Source: Ignavibacteriales bacterium
GTDB taxonomy: Bacteria > Bacteroidota > Ignavibacteria > Ignavibacteriales > Melioribacteraceae
Assembly (NCBI GenBank): GCA_026390795.1
Contig: JAPLFG010000005.1
Coordinates: forward strand, 348,200 to 412,199
DNA: 64,000 bases
Reading direction: 5' to 3'
This document shows, in pieces, positions 35,717 through 45,148 of this stretch. The first letter of the stretch is position 1. Each line of letters starts with the position of its first letter. The translations under genes and the position numbers were made by a program. The notes under the pieces are model-generated. The model worked only from the letters and a program-made list of their open reading frames with translations, searched no databases and was not told where the DNA came from.

Positions 35717-36103
35717 AGATTACTCCTAAGTAGGTTGATGAATTATTAATTAAAAGAATATCGTTTTTAGATTTAATTTGAGGAAAAATATTTGAATTGC
35801 GACCTAGAGTATAAAAATTCATTTTCAGATTCATTGAGAGGAAGTATATTATTTTTAATTCACTTTCTTTGAATTAATTTAGCCATGGAGATTTTTTTTT
35901 ACACTTGGAAGATATGAAAATCCGTTTAATGTCAAAAGGGATTTAAATTATTTTTTATCCGATCTAGATTATTGACATATTTGGATTTTTATCTACTATA
36001 TTCACTGAAAAACTATTTTTCGATTAGCCTCACAAGAAAGTCAATATAGAATTATTTCATCGTTATATTTACAGACAATATTTAACTCAGATGGATCTTT
36101 CAT
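35717..36103. other. Divergent intergenic region
   Basis: About 390 AT-rich bases between the receptor gene (minus) and the phosphodiesterase gene (plus). It holds the probable promoter at 35972-35999; otherwise I see no gene or RNA. Confidence 0.5.
35972..35999 (+). promoter_or_regulatory. Probable promoter of the phosphodiesterase/M16 cluster
   Basis: TTGACA (35972-35977) and TACTAT (35994-35999) are spaced by 16 bases, a good sigma-70-type match, about 105 bases before the ATG of the next gene. Confidence 0.45.
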
Positions 36104-37312
36104 ATGAAAAAATATCTTATTCTCATTAGTCTTTTGTTCATTACAACTATAAGTATTGCTCAAAAACCATACGTAATCTTAGTTTCATTCGATGCATTTA
36201 GATGGGATTATCTAAACCGGGGAATCTCACCGAACCTGGAAAAAATAAGAGAAGAGGGAGTTTCCGCTCTTTCTCTACGTCCATCATTTCCTTCAAAAAC
36301 TTTTCCTAATCATATTTCAATTATAACTGGAATGTATCCTGCTCATCATGGAATAATTCTAAATAATTTTGCCGATCCATTTGATAAGACTTTCTACCGG
36401 ATGAGCGATACAAATGCAGTGCAGGATGGAAGGTGGTATCTTGGAGAAGCGTTTTGGGAAACAGCCGAGCGTCAAGGAATAATTACGGCGAGCTATTTTT
36501 GGCCCGGATCTGTTTTGAAAATTCCATACCGTAAACCAACATATAATGAAGCTTACGAACACGATAGACCGTATGAAAAACGAGTTGACGGGGTTATAGA
36601 TTGGTTAAAACTTCCAGCCGATAAGCGTCCGCATTTTATAACTCTTTATTGCCACGAAACCGATACACAAGGTCACGATTTTGGTCCCGACTCACCTCAA
36701 ACGAACGAAGCGATAAAACGGCTCGACTATATTGCCGGTTACCTTTTCCAGAAGCTGAATGAAATTAAAATGAAGGATAGTGTAAATGTTATTTTTGTTT
36801 CAGATCATGGTATGACGGAAGTTTCTAAAGAGCGAACAGTTAATATTGAAAAAATTGCCGGATCAGATAAATGTAAGTTTTCTGATATGGGTCCTATTAT
36901 GTTTGTTGAACCTCAGAAAGAAAAACTAAAAGAGGTTTATGATATTCTTAAGAAAAATGAGAACCATTATAAAGTCTATTACCGCAATGAAATTCCGGAG
37001 TATTATCATTTTAATGATCATCCGTTTATCTCGTCCATTGTAGTAATTGCTGATCTTGGCTGGTCTGCTATTTCTAATTATCATAGAAAATCGGAAAGAG
37101 ATGAGAAAGGGAACCATGGATATGATAACAACCAGTTAGATATGCATGGAATCTTTTTAGCTACCGGTCCTAGTTTTAAGAAAAATTATCACACCGGCAC
37201 TTTATGGAATATTGATATCTACCCATTGCTGTGCAAAATTTTTGATATTTATCCACGCACAAATATTGACGGCAGACTCGATCGGATTGAATTCATTTTG
37301 AATAATAATTAA
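36104..37312 (+). CDS. Exported NPP-type nucleotide pyrophosphatase/phosphodiesterase
   Basis: The 402-residue protein has a signal peptide (MKKYLILISLLFITTISIA) and the alkaline-phosphatase-superfamily metal sites of the NPP family: VSFDAFRWDY, the nucleophile threonine in PSKTFPNH, HETDTQGHDFGP, VSDHGM and, near the end, LDMHGIFLATGPSF. NPP enzymes hydrolyse phosphodiester or pyrophosphate bonds of nucleotides or lipids with two zincs in the periplasm. The specific substrate is not visible. It is followed after 10 bases by two M16 peptidase genes, likely one operon. Confidence 0.9.
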   Translation: MKKYLILISLLFITTISIAQKPYVILVSFDAFRWDYLNRGISPNLEKIREEGVSALSLRPSFPSKTFPNHISIITGMYPAHHGIILNNFADPFDKTFYRMSDTNAVQDGRWYLGEAFWETAERQGIITASYFWPGSVLKIPYRKPTYNEAYEHDRPYEKRVDGVIDWLKLPADKRPHFITLYCHETDTQGHDFGPDSPQTNEAIKRLDYIAGYLFQKLNEIKMKDSVNVIFVSDHGMTEVSKERTVNIEKIAGSDKCKFSDMGPIMFVEPQKEKLKEVYDILKKNENHYKVYYRNEIPEYYHFNDHPFISSIVVIADLGWSAISNYHRKSERDEKGNHGYDNNQLDMHGIFLATGPSFKKNYHTGTLWNIDIYPLLCKIFDIYPRTNIDGRLDRIEFILNNN

Positions 37313-37322
37313 GTGAAAACTG

Positions 37323-38609
37323 ATGACTAAAAATCTTTTAAAGATTGATTACGAAAAATATTCGCTTGCGAATGGATTGCAGGTTATACTATATCCCGAT
37401 CAATCATTCCCTCTTGTTGCGGTAAATGTATGGTACAGGGTTGGATCGGCAAATGAAAAACCGGGTAAAACTGGTTTTGCGCATTTGTTCGAACATATGA
37501 TGTTTCAAGGTTCTCAGAATATTCCAAAGGAAGGACATTTCCGTTACGTTCAAGAAGCTGGCGGAAGTTTAAACGGCTCCACAAGTATAGACCGGACAAA
37601 TTATTATGAAACGGTTCCGGCAAATTATTTCGAACTTCCACTTTGGCTGGAATCCGATCGAATGGGATTTATGATTCCGGGACTGACACAAGAGAAACTT
37701 GAGAACCAAAAAGATGTAGTAATGAATGAACGGCGCCAGCATTACGAAAATCAACCGTATGGAATGGCCTGGGAAAAATTATTTTCAAATTTATTTTCTG
37801 CAGAACATCCATATTCATGGCCAACAATTGGCTGGATGGAAGACATTGCGAAATTTGAATTGGACGATGTAAAAAAATTTTTCAGCACTTATTATTGTCC
37901 GAATAATGCGACTCTTGTTGTGGGCGGAAATTTTAATGTCCCTAGAATAAAAGATTTAATTGATAAATATTTTGGAAATATTCCTAAGGGCATCTCAGTC
38001 CCCGAAGTAAAAACAACTAGACAAAATTTAACTGAAACAAAAAAAATAATCATGGAAGACAATGTTCAACTTCCGAGAATTTATTTAGCATGGCATACAG
38101 AAAAAGCATTTAGTACAAACGATGCGGCGCTTGATATTCTTTCCGATATATTGACTTCATCCAAAAATGCGCGTCTGCAAAAATCGCTTGTCTTTGAAAA
38201 ACAGATTGTACAAGATATTTCATCATTCCAGTATTCGGCTAAACTGGATGGTTCATTTATTATTGTGTCAACCGCAAAGCCTGGAATTGAACTGGGAGAT
38301 ATAAAGATTGAAATTGAGAACACGATTGCCGATCTGATCAAAAATGGAATTACTACCGATGAACTGATACGCGCAAAAAACAGTCTGAAGTCATCTTATA
38401 TTTATTCACTTCAAAAACTTGATTTGATCGTTGACCATTTGAATCACTACAACTATTTCCTAAATGAACCCGATTCATTCGTTTTTGATTTATCGAGATA
38501 TGAAAATGTAACCCGTGAACAAGTAATTGAAGCTGCAAAAAATTATTTAATAAAGCCTCATGTCGAACTAAATGTAATTCCCAAAAGTGACGGCTCAAAA
38601 GAAAAATGA
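37323..38609 (+). CDS. M16 family zinc peptidase, catalytic subunit
   Basis: The 428-residue protein has the inverted zinc motif HLFEH (near residue 55-60, in FAHLFEHMMFQGS) and the later glutamate of the ENQKDVVMNERRQ stretch, as in processing-peptidase-type M16B enzymes. There is no signal peptide, so it is probably cytoplasmic. It is coupled to a second M16 gene lacking the motif, giving the usual active/inactive pair. Confidence 0.92.
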   Translation: MTKNLLKIDYEKYSLANGLQVILYPDQSFPLVAVNVWYRVGSANEKPGKTGFAHLFEHMMFQGSQNIPKEGHFRYVQEAGGSLNGSTSIDRTNYYETVPANYFELPLWLESDRMGFMIPGLTQEKLENQKDVVMNERRQHYENQPYGMAWEKLFSNLFSAEHPYSWPTIGWMEDIAKFELDDVKKFFSTYYCPNNATLVVGGNFNVPRIKDLIDKYFGNIPKGISVPEVKTTRQNLTETKKIIMEDNVQLPRIYLAWHTEKAFSTNDAALDILSDILTSSKNARLQKSLVFEKQIVQDISSFQYSAKLDGSFIIVSTAKPGIELGDIKIEIENTIADLIKNGITTDELIRAKNSLKSSYIYSLQKLDLIVDHLNHYNYFLNEPDSFVFDLSRYENVTREQVIEAAKNYLIKPHVELNVIPKSDGSKEK

Positions 38610-38619
38610 TGAGTTAAAA

Positions 38620-39981
38620 ATGATAGATAGATCAACAGCGCCCGCACCAGAAAAAAGTTTATTGTTTAATTTGCCTGAAGTAAAAGAACTTAAGCTATCT
38701 AACGGTGCAAGTCTTTATTTCGTTCGGAAAGAGAAGCTTCCGATAGTATATACAAATGTTCTGGTTTTAGCCGGAAGCAAATTCGATCCATCAGATAAAC
38801 GAGGACTGGGGTATTTGACTTCCCTTTTGATTGACGAAGGTGCGGGTGAATATGATTCTTTGCAGTTAAGCGATGAATTTGAAAAACTTGGATCTATTTT
38901 TTCTGTTAATTCGAATCACGACTTGATTTCGATGACTCTTCTTTCGCTGAAAGAAAATTTTATCCGTTCTCTCGAATTACTTTCCAAAGTAATTTTGTCA
39001 CCTAAGTTCGAAGAAAAAGATTTTGCGAGAGAGAAGAAGAAAGTTTTAGACAGAATATTACAACTCAAAGATGAGCCATCATTTATTGCGTCAACTGCTT
39101 TTGATAAAGTCCTCTTCGGAAAGACTTATTACGCATATCCGGAAATCGGGTATGTTAATTCGGTAAATGAAATTTCGAACGGTGATGTAAAAAAATTATA
39201 TCAAGATATTTTTACGGCATCCAACACCAAATTTATTGTTGTCGGCAATTTAACCGAAGAAGAAGCTGTTGAACAATTCAATAAATATTTAGGCGGATGG
39301 GAAGGTTCCATAAAATCATCAGTTTCCTTCGAAATGCCTAAAAGAAATCCGACACAATTTTACTTCGTTCACAAAGAAAATTCCGCCCAAAGCGAAATTC
39401 GTGTCGGGCATATTTCAAAAAAACGTAATGCCGAAGATTACATACCGGCAAGAATTATGAATACAATTCTCGGTGGACAATTTTCAAGCCGCATCAATCA
39501 TAATTTACGTGAAGAGAAAGGATTTACTTACGGCGCAAATTCGGGTTTTCAATATTTTCAAGATGCCGGTGCATTCGAAGTATCCACTGCAGTGAACATT
39601 GAAAATACTGGCGCTTCTATTTCTGAAATAATTAAAGAACTTGAAGGGATACGCAAAAACATTTCACATGAAGAAATTGAATTTGCCAAATCATATTTGA
39701 TTAAACAATTTCCATCTCGTTTTGAAACTTATTCTCAAGTAGCAAAGAATATCGAACAACTTCTCATTCACAATCTTTCATTTAATGAACTAGCAGATTA
39801 CACAGCGAAAATTGAGTCTGCCGCTGATGGAAGTGTGATTAAATCGGCTGTTGAAAATGTTTTTCCGGATGAGCTCGTTGTAGTTGCAGTTGGAGATCGC
39901 GAAAAAATTCCCGATCAGGTGAAAAATTTGATTGGAGAAGATGCGGTTGAATTGGACAATGACGGGAATGTCAAGGAATAA
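38620..39981 (+). CDS. M16 family peptidase-like protein without zinc motif
   Basis: A GTG at 38587 would overlap the previous gene by 23 bases; ATG 38620, 10 bases after that stop, gives 453 residues and I prefer it. The fold matches M16 (LKLSNGASLYFVRKEKLPIV, then NTILGGQFSSRINHNLREEKGFTYG, shown here in part), but where HxxEH belongs the sequence reads LTSLLIDEGAG. It should be the non-catalytic half of an M16B heterodimer with the gene upstream. Its stop is 3 bases from that of the convergent gene. Confidence 0.87.
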   Translation: MIDRSTAPAPEKSLLFNLPEVKELKLSNGASLYFVRKEKLPIVYTNVLVLAGSKFDPSDKRGLGYLTSLLIDEGAGEYDSLQLSDEFEKLGSIFSVNSNHDLISMTLLSLKENFIRSLELLSKVILSPKFEEKDFAREKKKVLDRILQLKDEPSFIASTAFDKVLFGKTYYAYPEIGYVNSVNEISNGDVKKLYQDIFTASNTKFIVVGNLTEEEAVEQFNKYLGGWEGSIKSSVSFEMPKRNPTQFYFVHKENSAQSEIRVGHISKKRNAEDYIPARIMNTILGGQFSSRINHNLREEKGFTYGANSGFQYFQDAGAFEVSTAVNIENTGASISEIIKELEGIRKNISHEEIEFAKSYLIKQFPSRFETYSQVAKNIEQLLIHNLSFNELADYTAKIESAADGSVIKSAVENVFPDELVVVAVGDREKIPDQVKNLIGEDAVELDNDGNVKE

Positions 39982-39984
39982 GTT

Positions 39985-41007
39985 TCAATTTGTTTTTTGA
40001 ATAAGAAAAGTTTTTGAGAGAGGAATAATTTTATGACCTTTCTTTTTAAGTCTTACAAGTACAGGCAAAATCTTCTCGTAATTCTCGAATGTACTGATAA
40101 AAAGTTTCTGATGAACTCCCGTAGTGTCGTTGCAATAAAATTTGAATTTGGAAAATAGTTCCGAATCCTCTTTAGCGTTCAACTCGATCAACTCCGATTT
40201 GGGATAAAGTGTAATTCCGCGCATCTTAAAATCATCTCTAACAAAATTGTAAATGGGAGAATTGAATAATGTCGATTTCTCATCCACAAGAAAAACCCGG
40301 GCATCTTTGAATGAGCTTATTATATTTTTTATTGATCCCCGTAACAATTCCTTTTGAAATTCTTGTTTTAATTTCATTTCGGAATCGCTTATATCGTTAT
40401 TAAGAATCATTGCATATTCTTTTCTGTAATTTTTCAAGGAATCAACTTTTAGAATAATTGATTTACCCGGGACTACCGTACAGGCAAGAGGATAAGGAAC
40501 CGATAAAAAAGCATTGAAACTGCTTTCACTCAAATCCAGAGCATCGGATATAATAAATGACAATTCGTTGTTTGTGCGTATTATATTTTTATCCGGAGAA
40601 AGTGTTGCCCTCAGCTTTAAAATTTCGTTTGTGTAAATTCTGATTTCAGTTGTGCCATAAATTTTCTTTTCTTCGGATATGAATCCGGTTATATCTTTTT
40701 CTATAATGTTATTTATATCCCTTAGAATAAAGGGTACGGGAATATCGGAAGGAATTTTTATAAAATATTGTGCAACAGTTGAATCATCCTGTGTTGGTTT
40801 TACTTTTTTGCTTGAGATCCACTTGCTCTGTATACCGTAATCATCAAGCACTTTTTTAAATACGGAATCTATTTGCCTTACGGAGATTTTACTAACAACT
40901 GGGAGTCTCTGCTTTTTCTTGAAATGATCTATCGAGATATCGGTTACTAACAGAATAATTGTTAAAGCAAAAAGATACTTGATGAATTTTTGTTTCCGGT
41001 TTGTCAC
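39985..41007 (-). CDS. Membrane-anchored protein, possibly a divergent polysaccharide deacetylase (YibQ-like)
   Basis: The 340-residue protein has one N-terminal helix (FIKYLFALTIILLVTDISI) and a periplasmic domain. In the middle, ELSFIISDAL followed by VPYPLACTVVPGKS parallels the IIIDDLG and LPxPxTxAVLPG blocks of divergent polysaccharide deacetylases, and ARVFLVDEKSTLFNSPIYN parallels their FVDSxT block. Several of the metal-binding aspartates seem altered, so it may be inactive. The family call is tentative. Confidence 0.45.
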   Translation of the reverse strand: MTNRKQKFIKYLFALTIILLVTDISIDHFKKKQRLPVVSKISVRQIDSVFKKVLDDYGIQSKWISSKKVKPTQDDSTVAQYFIKIPSDIPVPFILRDINNIIEKDITGFISEEKKIYGTTEIRIYTNEILKLRATLSPDKNIIRTNNELSFIISDALDLSESSFNAFLSVPYPLACTVVPGKSIILKVDSLKNYRKEYAMILNNDISDSEMKLKQEFQKELLRGSIKNIISSFKDARVFLVDEKSTLFNSPIYNFVRDDFKMRGITLYPKSELIELNAKEDSELFSKFKFYCNDTTGVHQKLFISTFENYEKILPVLVRLKKKGHKIIPLSKTFLIQKTN

Positions 41008-41077
41008 AAGGGTTTCCGAACACAGAATTACAATCTGTGTTATTTAAGTATGCAGAATAAAAATTTTACGTTAGAGA

Positions 41078-41860
41078 TTATTCATTTTTAAAATTTGGTT
41101 TTCTTTTTTCCAGGAATGCTAAAGTGCCTTCTTTAAAATCATCGGTGCCGCAGCAGATAGCAAATAAACTCGATTCCTGGTTTTGACCTTCGGCTTCAGA
41201 TGTTTCGCTACGAGAGACTATTGCTCGCAATGCCATTTTTACGGCAATTTGTCCTTTAGAAGAAATTTTTTCTGCCATCTCGATCGCTTTGCTCATTGTC
41301 TCTTCACTTGAATAAACTTTATTCACAAGACCGATTCTCAGTGCTTCAGTTGAATTAATCGGTTCACCGGTCAAAATCAATTCTGAGGAAAGACCGGAAT
41401 TTATTAAACGAGTTAAGCGTTGGGTTCCGCCGTATCCGGGAATAATTCCGAGATTAACTTCCGGCTGACCAAACTTTGCCTTTTCATTTGCAATACGTAT
41501 ATGACATGCTAATGCTAACTCACATCCTCCGCCAAGTGCAAAACCGTTTACAACCGCAATTACCGGTTTGCCCAGCTTTTCAATAATGTTAAAAACTTCT
41601 TGCCCCTTCTCTGAAAATAGTTTTCCTTCAACTGTGTTTAATTTATTTAGCTCGGAGATATCAGCCCCGGCAACGAAAGCCTTCTCGCCTGCGCCAGTTA
41701 TAATTGCGACATTAACAGTATTGTCATATTTAATTTCGTTAAAACAATTTTTTAGTTCATCAAGAGTTGAATTATTGAGAGCATTTAATTTATCCGGTCT
41801 GTTGATTGTAACAAATGCAATATTATTTTTTATCTCAAATAAAATGTTTTTGTATTCCAT
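41078..41860 (-). CDS. Enoyl-CoA hydratase/isomerase (crotonase) family
   Basis: The 260-residue protein has the crotonase oxyanion-hole regions: FVAGADISEL and NGFALGGGCELALACHIR, then GQPEVNLGIIPGYGGTQRL with both catalytic-type glutamates. These fit 3-hydroxyacyl-CoA dehydratases (short-chain enoyl-CoA hydratase). Substrate chain length is not determined by sequence. It lies 10 bases downstream of the beta-barrel gene, but functional linkage is not obvious. Confidence 0.92.
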   Translation of the reverse strand: MEYKNILFEIKNNIAFVTINRPDKLNALNNSTLDELKNCFNEIKYDNTVNVAIITGAGEKAFVAGADISELNKLNTVEGKLFSEKGQEVFNIIEKLGKPVIAVVNGFALGGGCELALACHIRIANEKAKFGQPEVNLGIIPGYGGTQRLTRLINSGLSSELILTGEPINSTEALRIGLVNKVYSSEETMSKAIEMAEKISSKGQIAVKMALRAIVSRSETSEAEGQNQESSLFAICCGTDDFKEGTLAFLEKRKPNFKNE

Positions 41861-41870
41861 AATAACCTCA

Positions 41871-42455
41871 TTAAAATTTTACAAAGATTGGAATATTAGC
41901 TCTCAAGTTGAATGATAAATATTGATTTGCCGGTAAATAATTATAGTAAGTGATTACATCCAAAATGAACATCGAAAATCCGGCTCCGACATGAAAACCA
42001 AATTTACCAATATCTTCCAAGTAATCTTGCTTACCGCTTCCAATTTTAAATTGATTTAGGTTTTCAAAATATCCGAACTCGGCGCCAACATCAATAATCG
42101 GCATAAGCAGTACAATGTTTTCGAGAATTGGTTTGAAATAATAACGTACGCCACCTGTTAGTATTAGTGCATTGCTTGAGTAAGATGAATAATCGCTAGT
42201 TTTATAAAAAGCTTGACTACCTGGAAAATGTCCATAACCGATTGAAGTGTAAATAAAAAAAGGAATGAAAATATTATCAGTATAAGATAGGGTTACATCG
42301 GCGCCAATACCGATATTATGCTTTTGAGACATATCGCCTATAGGAAAACGGGGACCGACACCGATTCCCATGAACAGTCCTTTTGCTTCTCCAAGCCGAA
42401 ATTGTCCAAGGACTACAGAAGCAGAGATTACAATTAATAAAAATATTTTTTTCAT
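41871..42455 (-). CDS. Outer membrane beta-barrel protein, unknown
   Basis: The 194-residue protein has a signal peptide (MKKIFLLIVISASVVLG) and alternating amphipathic strands (FIPFFIYTSIGYGHF, ALILTGGVRYYF, GFHVGAGFSMFI), ending SFNLRANIPIFVKF. It looks like an 8-stranded barrel of the OmpX/OprF-like size class. I do not recognise a family. It is between the DUF2231 and crotonase genes, with short spacings. Confidence 0.6.
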   Translation of the reverse strand: MKKIFLLIVISASVVLGQFRLGEAKGLFMGIGVGPRFPIGDMSQKHNIGIGADVTLSYTDNIFIPFFIYTSIGYGHFPGSQAFYKTSDYSSYSSNALILTGGVRYYFKPILENIVLLMPIIDVGAEFGYFENLNQFKIGSGKQDYLEDIGKFGFHVGAGFSMFILDVITYYNYLPANQYLSFNLRANIPIFVKF

Positions 42456-42472
42456 TTATTTATAGAGTGATT

Positions 42473-42952
42473 TTACTTTACAAAGATCTGAGTGCCAATT
42501 CCATGTTGAAAGACTAGATCTCCCCCATGAATTCCCGTCATATAAATTAAATAACAGCCTATCAATCCCAATAATACAAATGCATATTTTAAGTTGTTGT
42601 TTTCTGAAGTTATTGACTTCCAAATTTTTTTCTTAGCCATCAAGTAAGTCCTAAAAATTAGAACAGCAGAAAAATACCAGACTGTGATTGTTGCATAATT
42701 TTCATGAATTTCGATAAGCTCATTCAGATCACTTTTTTTACCGATTAACAATTTAGCTGCAGTATAAGCCTGATTACCGGTTAGTACTGCTATAAGTGCT
42801 GTGAAAACTCCGGCAATTAACAACAGGTAAGCGGCTTTTACCAAATGATCTTTTTTCAAAATCATTCCAAACGTTTCAAGAATAAAATACATAATGAAAA
42901 ATGCTACCGGAAAATGAACAATACGCGGATGAATCTGTGATAGAAATTCCAT
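42473..42952 (-). CDS. DUF2231 membrane protein
   Basis: The 159-residue protein has four hydrophobic helices and starts with IHPRIVHFPVAFFIM, the hallmark HPxxVHFP of DUF2231. The same family shows the GNQAYTAAK and HENYATITV stretches. The function of DUF2231 is unknown; histidines in the membrane suggest redox or metal binding in some members. Confidence 0.8.
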   Translation of the reverse strand: MEFLSQIHPRIVHFPVAFFIMYFILETFGMILKKDHLVKAAYLLLIAGVFTALIAVLTGNQAYTAAKLLIGKKSDLNELIEIHENYATITVWYFSAVLIFRTYLMAKKKIWKSITSENNNLKYAFVLLGLIGCYLIYMTGIHGGDLVFQHGIGTQIFVK

Positions 42953-43023
42953 TTATAATCTTTCATTGAAATATTTCAACCTGTTTCAAATATATGACAA
43001 TGAACTCAATATTCAAAAATGAA

Positions 43024-43794
43024 TTAGCCGCACAAAATACTTCCGCCATTCACATTTAGTATTTCCCCGTTAATGTGGCGAGCAAGATCCGAAGCGAGAA
43101 ATAAAATTGGACCGGCAATATCCTCCGCAGTCGCAATCCTTCCAACAGGGATCTCTTTTCTAACACTCTCTTTGTATTTAGCATCGGAAAAAACTTTACT
43201 GCACATTTCCGTATCAACCCAACCGGGTGCAACAGAATTTACAGTTATGTTATATTGTGCCAATTCAACTGCAAGTGATTTAGTAAATGAAATAATTCCT
43301 CCCTTGGATGCCGCATAATGTGAGTGAAATGCCTCTCCACGCTGACCGGCAGTTGATGAAACCAATATCATTCTTCCGAAATTATTTTTCTTCATTTGCT
43401 GTGCAGCGGCTTTACAAAATATGAATGTAGAAGTGAGATTAACTCTCATTAGTTCATTCCAATGATCAAGAGTCATTTCATCCAATGCGCCATCGTTCCA
43501 TATCCCGGCGTTATGAACAAGGATATCAATTTTTCCAAATTCATCGGAGACTTTCACAATCATTTCATTGATTTCTTTTTCGGATTCCATATCAACGCGG
43601 TATGCTTTCACTTTAGGAAATTGATTATTAGATGATCGATCAAATTTTTTTTCAAGTTTCTTGGCCTGATCTTCGGCATTTTTATAAGTAAACGCCACAG
43701 AAGCATTTGCCTGCGAAAACAATTTAACGCATGCTTCGCCAATTCCGCGTGAACCGCCGGTTACAATTGCGACTTTATTTGTCAGATCTATCAT
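43024..43794 (-). CDS. Short-chain dehydrogenase/reductase, FabG-like
   Basis: The 256-residue protein has the Rossmann glycine motif VTGGSRGIGEA, HNAGIWND (NNAG variant), the serine in VSSTAG, the catalytic Y-x3-K in YAASKGG and NSVAPGWVDTEM. It matches 3-oxoacyl-ACP reductases most closely, though many SDR substrates are possible. It is 1 base downstream of truA. Confidence 0.88.
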   Translation of the reverse strand: MIDLTNKVAIVTGGSRGIGEACVKLFSQANASVAFTYKNAEDQAKKLEKKFDRSSNNQFPKVKAYRVDMESEKEINEMIVKVSDEFGKIDILVHNAGIWNDGALDEMTLDHWNELMRVNLTSTFIFCKAAAQQMKKNNFGRMILVSSTAGQRGEAFHSHYAASKGGIISFTKSLAVELAQYNITVNSVAPGWVDTEMCSKVFSDAKYKESVRKEIPVGRIATAEDIAGPILFLASDLARHINGEILNVNGGSILCG

Positions 43795-43795
43795 G

Positions 43796-44530
43796 TTAAT
43801 ACCTCACTTTAAATAAGAATAAACCTTTTGCCGGAACCGCTTCGGCTGCTTCTTCTCTGTTTTTTTCTTCAAATACTTTTAATAAATAATTTTCATCTAG
43901 ATTTTTTTCAGCGGCATAAAGTAAAGTGCCTACAATCGTGCGAACCATTCCGTGCATAAAACGGTTTGCCGTAATATAGAACATTGAAATATCTTTCCCT
44001 TTTCTCCACCAGATTTCTGAGACGTTGCAGATTTTGTCTTCAATATCTTTATTTTTCTTTGAGAAGGAAGTGAAATCGTGCTCGCCTAATAAAACTTTTG
44101 ATAATCGATTCAGATCAGAAAAATCAATTTTATTTATTGGAGGATAGTAATGAGAATACTTATAAAAGAAAGGTGATTTGTGATGGCTGAAAATGTAAAT
44201 ATAACTTCTGCTTCTCGCATCAAACCGGGCATGAAAATTTTCATCAACTTTTCCCATCTTTATAATTGATATATCATTAGGCAGAATTGAATTGAGCGAG
44301 TACTTGAATTTATAAATGTCCAATTCATTCACAGTTCTAAAGTTAGCCACCTGTCCCCATGCATGAACACCGGTATCCGTTCTGCCTGAGCCGATTAAAT
44401 TCACACGTTCTTTATTTATGACTTCAACAGCATCAATAACTTTTTGCTGAACCGACATGGCATTTTTCTGAACCTGCCAGCCTGCATAATTGGAACCGTC
44501 ATATTGAATAGTTAGCCGATAATTGTTCAC
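43796..44530 (-). CDS. truA: tRNA pseudouridine38-40 synthase TruA
   Basis: The 244-residue enzyme has the catalytic aspartate in GSGRTDTGVHAWGQV (near residue 54) and the C-terminal NRFMHGMVRTIVG motif. It converts U38-40 of the tRNA anticodon arm to pseudouridine. It starts the minus-strand run truA-SDR. The gap upstream (44531-45148) belongs to the SusC promoter region. Confidence 0.96.
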   Translation of the reverse strand: MNNYRLTIQYDGSNYAGWQVQKNAMSVQQKVIDAVEVINKERVNLIGSGRTDTGVHAWGQVANFRTVNELDIYKFKYSLNSILPNDISIIKMGKVDENFHARFDARSRSYIYIFSHHKSPFFYKYSHYYPPINKIDFSDLNRLSKVLLGEHDFTSFSKKNKDIEDKICNVSEIWWRKGKDISMFYITANRFMHGMVRTIVGTLLYAAEKNLDENYLLKVFEEKNREEAAEAVPAKGLFLFKVRY

Positions 44531-45148
44531 GATGCCTCAATATAATTATCCCACATTTTCATGCGGGTAAATTTTTATAATAGAATAGATAAAAGTTGTT
44601 TATTTCTCCGGAAAAAATTATTTTCGATTAGTATTGAACAATTTTGAATTACAAGTTTTACCTGATATCTATTTTTACACGGCTATAAATATATTTAATT
44701 GTTAATTCACAAGTCCAAAAAATACCTTAAAAGGTGAGGTTTGTTTATTGTACTGTGCGTTCAATGATTTTAATTAATTACAATTATTCATCCTTCATCA
44801 TGGATCGACCAACTTGCAAATAGCACAAATGGATTTAATCTCAACAATCGGATACATCCCGGGATTCTAAGGGTTGATAAATTTTCGAATATATTTAAGT
44901 AATAATTGTATTTATAAACAAAATAAATTACATTAAAGAAGAATTTGAATTATTTTTTTACACGGCTAAATTATTCTTTTCCTTATACTCTTTCTTTTAC
45001 TCTTACATTTTCTCTTAACATGATTGATGTTTATTCCTAATCTGGAATTGTACCTTAATACTGAGATTTTGTTTTTAAATTTTTGGACTTTGATAAACAA
45101 AGCACTGATTAATTCACTAATCTCATTAATAACTTACATGGAGAATCT
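44531..45148. other. Long regulatory gap upstream of susC
   Basis: A 618-base AT-rich region with no open frame worth calling and no RNA I can recognise. It contains a 14-base direct repeat TTTTTACACGGCTA at 44672-44685 and 44955-44968, 283 bases apart, each followed by an AT-rich stretch. Confidence 0.5.
44672..44968 (+). repeat. 14-base direct repeat pair upstream of susC
   Basis: TTTTTACACGGCTA occurs at 44672-44685 and again at 44955-44968. A GC-containing 14-mer repeated in such AT-rich DNA is unlikely by chance, and both copies face susC. They may be regulator sites or two tandem promoters. Confidence 0.4.
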
